Shown here piece by piece: positions 1 to 5,089 of a stretch of 5,089 bases of DNA. Position 1 is the first letter of the stretch. The number at the start of each line of letters is the position of its first letter. Source of the DNA: a bacterium (GTDB lineage: Bacteria; Atribacterota; JS1; SB-45; 34-128); the NCBI GenBank assembly GCA_018894595.1, contig JAHIPN010000206.1, positions 1 through 5,089 of the forward strand, written 5' to 3'. A program made the position numbers and the translations under genes. The notes under the pieces are model-generated. The model saw only the letters and a list, made by a program, of their open reading frames with translations, was not told where the DNA came from and searched no databases.

Positions 1-60
1 GAAAGGAAGTAAAAATGTGCTATTGCAAGACCTGACCCTAAAATCTTTTCCTTTCCCATA
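1..60. repeat. Possible edge of a transposase-associated repeat downstream of rpoD
   Basis: These 60 bases lie just past the sigma factor stop codon and show no hairpin terminator or RNA gene. The stretch at 23-39 (TTGCAAGACCTGACCCT) resembles, from memory only, a motif that recurs beside REP-associated tyrosine (Y1/IS200-like) transposase genes in many environmental bacterial genomes. No transposase is visible, no second copy occurs in this window, and the element would have to continue past base 1. It could equally be plain intergenic sequence. Confidence 0.25.
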
Positions 61-966
61 TTATTCCAAATAGTCTTTTAATTTTTTACTTCTACTTGGA
101 TGTCTTAATTTTCTTAGAGCCTTGGCTTCAATTTGACGAATCCTTTCTCTGGTTACTCCGAACTCTTTACCAACTTCTTCTAAAGTATGAGGATGACCAC
201 CGGCAATTCCAAATCTCAATTCCAACACTTTCTTCTCTCGGTAAGTCAAAGCCTCTAAGACATCGTCTAATTGTTCTTTCAAAAGAGTATAATTAGCAAT
301 TTTTTGCGGAGTTGGTGAATCCTTATCTTCTATAAAATCTCCTAGAGTCTCTAAAGAAGCAGGTTCTAGAGAATCTGGTGATTCCCTATCTTCTATAAAA
401 TCTCCTAAACGGTTGCCTTCTTCTTCCTCGGTTGGAGTATCTAAAGAAACAGGCTCCTGGGCAGTTTTTAATATCTCCCTTACTTTCTCTTCAGTAATTT
501 CCATATTTCCGGCTATTTCCTTAACGGTCGGTTCTCGTCCTAACTCCTGAAAGAGATGGCATGACACCCTTATTAATTTGTTAATAGTCTCTACCATATG
601 AACAGGAACACGAATAGTTCTGGCTTGATCTGCTATAGCTCTGGTAATTGCCTGCCTTATCCACCAGGTAGCATAAGTACTAAATTTATATCCCTTTATG
701 TAATCAAACTTCTCTGCTGCTCTGATTAGACCCATATTACCTTCCTGTATCAGGTCTAAAAACAACATTCCTCTGCTTATATATCTTTTGGCAATATTTA
801 CTACTAATATTAAATTTGACTCTATCAACTTTTTCTTTGCTTCGTGATCTCCTTTTTGTATCCTTTTAGCCAATTCCACTTCTTGTTTAGCAGTTAATAA
901 TTTTATCTTTCCTATTTCCTTTAAGTACATTTTTACAGGATCATCTATTTCTAATTGTTTCACCAA
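61..966 (-). CDS. rpoD: Primary RNA polymerase sigma-70 factor, regions 1.2 to 4.2 (region 1.1 lies upstream of an in-frame stop)
   Basis: This encodes the housekeeping sigma factor that directs core RNA polymerase to -10/-35 promoters in the cytoplasm. Counting from the TTG at 966 (301 aa): region 1.2 spans about 9-40 ([11 protein letters not shown]), region 2 about 46-116, region 3.0-3.1 about 120-168, region 3.2 about 171-218, region 4 about 229-296. The promoter-melting and -10 residues F95, T97, Y98, W101, W102, Q105 and T108 match the E. coli set. The -35 recognition helix is intact (VTRERIRQ, with R273, E274, R277, Q278). The TTG start is only the first available start after the TGA at 1021-1023; no good Shine-Dalgarno precedes it. 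The same frame runs upstream through 18 more codons to that TGA, and beyond it encodes sigma region 1.1. With region 1.1 the protein would be about 383 residues, close to usual SigA length. The true gene therefore probably includes the upstream part, and this entry is its larger fragment. Region 3.2 carries an unusual 21-residue duplication. Confidence 0.93.
   Translation of the reverse strand: MVKQLEIDDPVKMYLKEIGKIKLLTAKQEVELAKRIQKGDHEAKKKLIESNLILVVNIAKRYISRGMLFLDLIQEGNMGLIRAAEKFDYIKGYKFSTYATWWIRQAITRAIADQARTIRVPVHMVETINKLIRVSCHLFQELGREPTVKEIAGNMEITEEKVREILKTAQEPVSLDTPTEEEEGNRLGDFIEDRESPDSLEPASLETLGDFIEDKDSPTPQKIANYTLLKEQLDDVLEALTYREKKVLELRFGIAGGHPHTLEEVGKEFGVTRERIRQIEAKALRKLRHPSRSKKLKDYLE
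313..456 (-). repeat. In-frame partial tandem duplication of the sigma finger (region 3.2)
   Basis: Within rpoD the order EPVSLDT ... [11 protein letters not shown] is followed at once by [18 protein letters not shown]. The best nucleotide match is 314-344 against 377-407: 31 bases with 2 mismatches, at a period of 63 bp (21 codons). A second matched block covers the EPxSLxT codons (346-366 and 436-456). The downstream copy lacks the nine-residue acidic segment found between EPVSLDT and LGDFIED in the first copy. Ordinary SigA/RpoD proteins have one LGDFIED here, in the loop that enters the RNA polymerase active-site cleft. The copies differ at several bases, so this is not a simple identical read duplication. 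Confidence 0.85.
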
Positions 967-1020
967 TTCTATTTCTAAATCAAATCTTTCTTTGGAAGGG
1001 TGGATTTTCTCGTCTTTCTC

Positions 1021-1023
1021 TCA
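1021..1023 (-). other. In-frame TGA stop between sigma regions 1.1 and 1.2
   Basis: The codons read [17 protein letters not shown], continuing without frame change through 18 codons to the TTG at 966 and on into region 1.2. The stop falls in the acidic linker that normally joins regions 1.1 and 1.2, where length and sequence vary freely. A single base change would restore one ORF. No other in-frame TGA occurs in either ORF, and tryptophan is encoded by TGG, so general TGA recoding is unlikely. It may be a nonsense mutation, a base-call error, or a point of readthrough or re-initiation. Confidence 0.9.
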
Positions 1024-4000
1024 TGTGTCTTTATCTTTGACTAGCGAATTTCCTTCTTCCTCAGTTTCAACTAAATCAATCCCGGATTTACTTAGAATAT
1101 CGTATAAATCTACTACTTTACTCACATCTAAAATATCCTCAGCTAAATATTTCTCTGCTTCTTTATAAGTTAAGTAGCCCTGTTCTTTTCCTTCTTTAAT
1201 CAAATCTTTCAATGTTCTCTTTTTTCCAATTACAAAGCCTTCCTTAATCTCTTCCTTTGTTTTATTAAGTGAAGGAGTTTGAATCTTTTTTAAATGATCA
1301 TCTACTTTGGTAGGTTCTCCTTTAACGGAGCCTCCCTTACTTGCCTCAAGTTCTTTTATTTTCACTTCTACTCTATTTATCCAACTAGCATTTATACCTT
1401 GAGGGTGTTTAGTAGTTTTAGTATTGGAACGGTTGAACTTCCCAAGCAATATTTTTTGTTCTTCTATCTGTTTTTCTATATCTACGGTTTCGATAATAGG
1501 AGGAGTGACCTTTTGTTCTACCTTCTTAAGGGGAGAAATGACTTTCTCTTCTACTTTAACAATAGGAGTTACTTTTTCCTTTTTAATCTCCTTCTTTTCT
1601 TGTTCCTGATTATTTTCTATTACTTCCTCTATTTTTTTATTTTCGGAATCTGTAAAAAAATGGGCTTGTATTTGAGTTTCTACTTTTTCTTCTACCTTTA
1701 TAGAATAAATTTCCATATGCTTTAATTCTTCCCAAAGCCTTTCAAGAGTTTGTTCTGGATTTGCATAGTATTCGCATTCCCTAATTCTATGAAAATGCCA
1801 GCCACATCTTTCAAGTATTCTTTGCCTCGCCATATCATCTTCATATTCTTCTTCTCCGTGCCAATAATCACCATCACATTCTACTGCAAGTCTTGTCTTG
1901 TTTCCCTCAATAACCAAATCAATCCGCTTCCCGCCAACTGGGTACTGGGGTATAACTCGAAAACCTTTAGAAGCCATTTTCAATGCAATATCAACCTCAA
2001 ACCAACTTTCAAAAGGCTGTGGTGATTTTTCAATTTGCCTATTCGCTTTGTGCGCTTGCATGCGTATTTCATCTATATTAATATCAGAAGGCAACGTAGA
2101 CTTTGCCGGATCTTCAAAAAATTCGAGTAATTTCTTGCGTAAATCTGTTGTGCTTAAATCATTTCGAGTTACAGAATAAAACAGCCATTCCTGGTCTTTT
2201 GCGCGGCTTGCAGCAACATTAAATCGTCTTTGATCCGCTGGTTGACTTAGAGAACCAATTCTTTCGTTTGGTGCTGCTACCATACTAATAAAAATAATGT
2301 TACGTTCATCTCCCTGAAAACTATACGGTTTACCGCAAATAAGTTTACGCTCATGCATTTCTTCTGCACCGAGTCTTTCAAGTAGCATACTTTCAATAAG
2401 GGAGGCCTGCGCGTCTCCTTGAAGAGTGATAACTCCCATAGTTTTATCCTTATATCGAATATCATTACAACAACAAATAATAGTTTTAACTAGTTCTTCC
2501 GCTTCAGGGCGATTAATTACCCTATTGATACTTCCTTCTCGATATCCATTGGAAACTTGAACTGCTTTTAAAGGTTCAAGTCTTTGGGGTGGATATTGTC
2601 TTAAGGGGATCAATGGAGATGTTTGATAACAGAGGTCATTACTGAAACGTATTATTTCGGGCATACAACGGAAATGTTCAAGAAGTACAATTGGATTGCT
2701 AAAACGTCTTTTCCCATGATCAAAAAGACTATTGTCAATACCAAAAGAATCGGCGTGTTCAAAATCATTTAAATATTCATCTCTAAGACGGAAAACTTGT
2801 TCTCTGTTCACACCAACCGCTTCCGGGCTAATCTGTTTGTCGTCTCCTACAATAAGCACCTGTTTAGCCAAATAGATCAATGGTAGAGCTTCGGGTCCAC
2901 ATTGCGATGCTTCATCAACAATGATAATATCAAACATTCCAGGGCTTGGTTCAATTGTTTCATATACACGATGAAGAGGCATAATCCATGCGGGTATTGC
3001 ATCCTTACATTTTGAAAGTTGCTGTTGCGCATCTCTCATATATTGAATTCTATATTTGCTATATTTTCTTTTAGCTTTTTCGAACGCTTGTTGCCACCCA
3101 ACTAAATAGATCCTGTGTTTTTCTTCCATACGACTGAAGCAAAATTTCCAAGCTAAAAAAGCCGAAAGCTCCGCAAGGTTTTTGCCAATTTCACTATTAA
3201 TTTGCCGTAAACTACGTTCAAGGCTTGGAAGATCATCTTTATTTATGAAATCTTCTAACCATGAATTTGCTCTTGCCCAAATCCAGGCATTCTCAAGAGA
3301 TTTAAACTCAGATAACGCCACTTGAGAATCTTGAGAAAGTTCTATTGCAAGAAGAGGAGCGAATTTAGATAGTTTTTGGAAAAGATCTCTTGCTCTTTTT
3401 GCTCGTTCTGAGCACTTTTTAAGGTTATTAATTCTTCTCAACAAATCAGGGTAAGACTTAATATTTTCTTCTTGAATAATTATTAGGGTTTCTTTAATTA
3501 TAGGGTGTACATTCGATAAATTAGCAATCAATTCAATTTTTTGGATATATTGTTGCAATTTTAATTTTATTATATCGAAATTATTACTCAAAACAACGGT
3601 TTGACAAGTAGTCTGTAATTTAATAACTTCATCTAAATTATGCCATACAAGTTCACTTGCAAGCTCCGGGGTATAACTTAAAGCTTCTTTTGAAACTGTT
3701 AAGGATTCACCAAGTGAAACAACTTCAAATAATGTATTTTGCATTTCCTCCAATTTTGACACTTGTAGAAAAGTTGGTTCCAAGCTTCTTTTTAATTTAT
3801 CTTTCCAAAGATCCCAACAACAATCAACGGTGTCTTCTACTGAAAGAAATTCAACTAGTAATTCCAATTCTTCACGGGAATTGCATGGATGTAAGTTAAT
3901 ATAAACATCTTTTGTAATATATCTACAATTACGAATTCCCTTACTTTTAAAGCTCCACCATTTATTTTTTCCACCTTCATCAAAATGTTTCTTAATAACT

Positions 4001-5089
4001 ACAGCATCTTGAAACACTTTTTTCCGATTAAGAGCACTAGGAATAATTACCTCATAAGCATATATCTTTTTAGCACGCTCTTTTAAACCAATCATTTTTT
4101 CAGATAGAGCACCTAATAAATCCTTCCATAGGTTATCATTGGTTGTTAACACATCGAATGTAGCCTGTTTGGTCCACAGTATTTGTTTTTTTTCAATGTT
4201 ATTAACTGACTCAATCAATTTTGAAATAGAGTCTATTATCTTATTAATATCATTAGGAGATTTTTTTATTAAAATTTGTCCTGTATAAGAATTAAGCAAA
4301 TCCTGAGTAGGTAAAAAATTACTCTCAGCTTTATTATATTGGTTTATCATATCTGTAAATTCATCCTGAGAAAGTAAATCTTTTTCGGGATCAGGAAGAA
4401 GTAATTGATATTCTGCTTCTATTTCAGGCTTAAGAAGATTTAAATCTTCTTGCAATATTTCTATTTCGTTTTGAGATAATGGAACCTCTTGCTCAAAGCT
4501 AATTTTATCTACAAACCAATTAAACTTCTCAGATTCTTCTTTCAAGCGCCGGGCAATCTTTGCAGACGTACCGTGATATTTTCCATTAATAATACTTTGT
4601 TCTATGGTTTCAGATTCATGTATTGATCGTATCCTATAATTTATCTCTTCCTTTTTAGATTTAAGATATTGTATTTTGCTTTCTAATTTATTAATATTAT
4701 CTATTACTGAACTATTATTCCATCTGTCTTGTTTATTAAGGATGCTATTAACGCTTAATTCTAATGATTCTTTCTCTTCCAAACCATTTCCCAATAGACT
4801 AATACATAATGGCCGTATTTGCTCAGGCATTTGTGAGTATAGTACTTTTAAAGCACGCGGTGTTTTAGCTGTTACTAATATCCGTTTTCCGGTGGCAAGA
4901 AAATGACAAATAAGATTTGCTATAGTATGAGATTTCCCGGTTCCAGGAGGCCCCTGAACAAGAACCCCCTTGTTAGATTGTAGTTTATATATAATTTCAC
5001 GTTGTTCTTTGTTAAATGGTTTAGGGAAATAAATTTTTTGGTCTACTTTTGCAATGTTGTATTCATATTCATCTGTATTGTTTTCAATA
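1021..5089 (-). CDS. Large SF1 (Upf1/Dna2-like, COG1112-type) helicase with C-terminal PD-(D/E)XK nuclease and sigma-70 region 1.1 domain; N-terminus outside window
   Basis: The frame is open from the window edge (first full codon 5088) to the TGA at 1021-1023: 1,355 visible residues. The ATG at 4830 is internal, because Walker A lies upstream of it. Helicase motifs in order: Q motif KPFNKEQ (5022-5002), Walker A GPPGTGKS (4953-4930), motif Ia RILVTAKTPRALKVL (about 4884-4840), Walker B DEAS (2916-2905), motif III GDDKQ (2847-2833), motif IV EHFRC (about 2679-2665), motif V SFQGDE (about 2319-2302), motif VI RRFNVAASRA (about 2223-2194) with its arginine. This set predicts an active ATP-dependent helicase or translocase on DNA or RNA. 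About 600 mostly helical residues separate Ia from II. A Vsr/DUF559-like nuclease follows (2010-1723), then a charged linker and a sigma region 1.1 domain at the extreme C-terminus. Helicases of this type with nuclease tails are often found in phage-defence islands (family knowledge). A defence role here is inference. The sigma factor follows in the same frame. Confidence 0.92.
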   Translation of the reverse strand, partial: IENNTDEYEYNIAKVDQKIYFPKPFNKEQREIIYKLQSNKGVLVQGPPGTGKSHTIANLICHFLATGKRILVTAKTPRALKVLYSQMPEQIRPLCISLLGNGLEEKESLELSVNSILNKQDRWNNSSVIDNINKLESKIQYLKSKKEEINYRIRSIHESETIEQSIINGKYHGTSAKIARRLKEESEKFNWFVDKISFEQEVPLSQNEIEILQEDLNLLKPEIEAEYQLLLPDPEKDLLSQDEFTDMINQYNKAESNFLPTQDLLNSYTGQILIKKSPNDINKIIDSISKLIESVNNIEKKQILWTKQATFDVLTTNDNLWKDLLGALSEKMIGLKERAKKIYAYEVIIPSALNRKKVFQDAVVIKKHFDEGGKNKWWSFKSKGIRNCRYITKDVYINLHPCNSREELELLVEFLSVEDTVDCCWDLWKDKLKRSLEPTFLQVSKLEEMQNTLFEVVSLGESLTVSKEALSYTPELASELVWHNLDEVIKLQTTCQTVVLSNNFDIIKLKLQQYIQKIELIANLSNVHPIIKETLIIIQEENIKSYPDLLRRINNLKKCSERAKRARDLFQKLSKFAPLLAIELSQDSQVALSEFKSLENAWIWARANSWLEDFINKDDLPSLERSLRQINSEIGKNLAELSAFLAWKFCFSRMEEKHRIYLVGWQQAFEKAKRKYSKYRIQYMRDAQQQLSKCKDAIPAWIMPLHRVYETIEPSPGMFDIIIVDEASQCGPEALPLIYLAKQVLIVGDDKQISPEAVGVNREQVFRLRDEYLNDFEHADSFGIDNSLFDHGKRRFSNPIVLLEHFRCMPEIIRFSNDLCYQTSPLIPLRQYPPQRLEPLKAVQVSNGYREGSINRVINRPEAEELVKTIICCCNDIRYKDKTMGVITLQGDAQASLIESMLLERLGAEEMHERKLICGKPYSFQGDERNIIFISMVAAPNERIGSLSQPADQRRFNVAASRAKDQEWLFYSVTRNDLSTTDLRKKLLEFFEDPAKSTLPSDINIDEIRMQAHKANRQIEKSPQPFESWFEVDIALKMASKGFRVIPQYPVGGKRIDLVIEGNKTRLAVECDGDYWHGEEEYEDDMARQRILERCGWHFHRIRECEYYANPEQTLERLWEELKHMEIYSIKVEEKVETQIQAHFFTDSENKKIEEVIENNQEQEKKEIKKEKVTPIVKVEEKVISPLKKVEQKVTPPIIETVDIEKQIEEQKILLGKFNRSNTKTTKHPQGINASWINRVEVKIKELEASKGGSVKGEPTKVDDHLKKIQTPSLNKTKEEIKEGFVIGKKRTLKDLIKEGKEQGYLTYKEAEKYLAEDILDVSKVVDLYDILSKSGIDLVETEEEGNSLVKDKDT
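1063..1215 (-). other. Sigma-70 region 1.1 domain at the C-terminus of the helicase ORF
   Basis: The last segment of the helicase ORF reads LKDLIKEGKEQGYLTYKEA, then YLAEDILDVSKVVDLYDIL, then GIDLVETEEEG. This is the full region 1.1 fold signature of primary sigma factors; compare the E. coli RpoD pattern GKEQGYLTYAEV, LPEDIVD, GIQV followed by acidic residues. Region 1.1 normally forms the N-terminus of RpoD/SigA, blocks promoter binding by free sigma and occupies the DNA channel of RNA polymerase. Here it is joined upstream to a helicase-nuclease. Downstream, after one TGA and in the same frame, comes region 1.2 of the sigma factor. Possible separate starts for a normal rpoD are TTG codons at 1212 and 1203, or an ATT at 1230 preceded at 7 bases by AAGGAAGG. 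None is an ordinary ATG start. Confidence 0.92.
1216..1722 (-). other. Lys/Glu/Pro-rich linker with degenerate KVEEKV-type repeats
   Basis: About 170 residues join the nuclease to the sigma 1.1 domain. The first part is very rich in Lys, Glu and Ile, with a degenerate repeat of about 10-11 residues: KVEEKVETQI, KEKVTPIV, KVEEKVISPL, KVEQKVTPPI. The later part (KFNRSNTKTTKHPQG, then INRVEVKIKELEASKGG) matches no domain I recognise. It is probably a flexible tether. Some sigma-A proteins carry a charged N-terminal extension before region 1.1, so part of this may belong to an ancestral rpoD rather than to the helicase. An in-frame ATG at 1716-1714, about 10 bases after a GGGAAGA purine stretch, could serve as an internal start. 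Confidence 0.6.
1723..2010 (-). other. PD-(D/E)XK nuclease domain (Vsr / DUF559 / MTES_1575-like) within the helicase
   Basis: About 96 residues after the helicase core. They begin SWFEVDIALKMASKGF, which fits the N-terminal helix with its conserved glutamate. Then come the Q-Y-P-V-G turn, the strand KRIDLVIEG with the probable catalytic Asp, the strand LAVECDGDYWH with the second acidic site, and the tail RQRILERCGWHFHRIRECEYY. The pattern D...ExDGxxWH followed by an RxxxLxxxGW helix is characteristic of the DUF559/Vsr branch of restriction-like endonucleases. All expected acidic residues are present, so it is probably catalytically competent, most likely cutting DNA in cis to helicase action. 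Substrate preference (mismatch, invading DNA, other) cannot be read from sequence. Confidence 0.85.

Noticed and set aside
1..59. Minus-strand ORF fragment from an ATG at 59 (begins MGKEKILGSGLAIAHF), one base after the rpoD stop
   Set aside because: Only 19 codons are visible, the ribosome binding site is weak (GGAA close to the ATG), and no family is recognisable. It overlaps the repeat-like motif, so it is not supported as a gene.
1021..1023. TGA read as an amino acid through an alternative genetic code (Gly in code 25, Trp in code 4)
   Set aside because: Some 1,650 codons in the two ORFs contain no other in-frame TGA, and Trp and Gly use standard codons. Recoded genomes would show many.
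966..1260. Frameshift between sigma regions 1.1 and 1.2
   Set aside because: Both parts are in the same frame (codon positions agree from 4830 to 966). Only a stop codon separates them.
1216..1722. CRISPR-like or direct DNA repeat array in the linker
   Set aside because: The repeats are short and degenerate, and visible mainly at protein level (KVEEKV type). There are no conserved repeat-spacer units.
1294..2179. Plus-strand ORFs opposite the linker and nuclease
   Set aside because: They are antisense shadows of the AT-rich coding strand, rich in Phe, Ser, Tyr and Leu, with no recognisable domains.
2277..2465. Minus-strand 62-codon ORF in another frame
   Set aside because: It lies wholly inside the helicase motif IV-V region, has no recognisable features and is a frame shadow.
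1021..4830. Helicase gene starting at the ATG at 4830
   Set aside because: The frame stays open to the window edge, and the Q motif, Walker A and part of motif Ia lie upstream of that ATG, so the true start is beyond 5089.

Overview
The window is a low-GC bacterial segment in which every convincing gene lies on the minus strand. It holds two long coding stretches in the same reading frame, separated by a single TGA codon. The organism cannot be named from this sequence. The sigma factor core is a conventional bacterial primary sigma-70 of SigA/RpoD type, and the base composition would suit a Firmicutes-like or uncultivated AT-rich lineage. In-frame TGA is absent from about 1,650 other codons, so the standard code is likely.

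Reading in the direction of transcription, from the right edge to the left, the first gene is the C-terminal 1,355 residues of a very large superfamily 1 (Upf1/Dna2-like, COG1112-type) helicase. Its N-terminus lies beyond the window. The visible order is: Q motif, Walker A, a motif Ia segment, an insertion of about 600 residues with coiled-coil character, helicase motifs II to VI, a Vsr/DUF559-type PD-(D/E)XK nuclease domain, a Lys/Glu/Pro-rich linker of about 170 residues, and finally a clear sigma-70 region 1.1 domain. The ORF ends there at a TGA (1021-1023).

Directly beyond that TGA, with no frame change, come the rest of a normal linker and then regions 1.2, 2, 3 and 4 of the primary sigma factor, ending at 61. 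Region 1.1 plus the downstream ORF would together make a sigma factor of about 383 residues, close to normal SigA size. So the helicase-nuclease appears to have absorbed, or been fused to, the N-terminus of rpoD, and one stop codon divides the composite. The sigma factor also carries a 21-residue partial duplication of its region 3.2 finger, giving two LGDFIED motifs.

The leftmost 60 bases follow the sigma stop codon. They show no secure gene, but contain a short motif that may be the edge of a transposase-associated repeat.

The main points of interest are the helicase-nuclease to sigma 1.1 fusion, the in-frame stop between sigma regions 1.1 and 1.2, and the duplicated sigma finger. A chimeric assembly or a base error must be excluded before the fusion is treated as biology.
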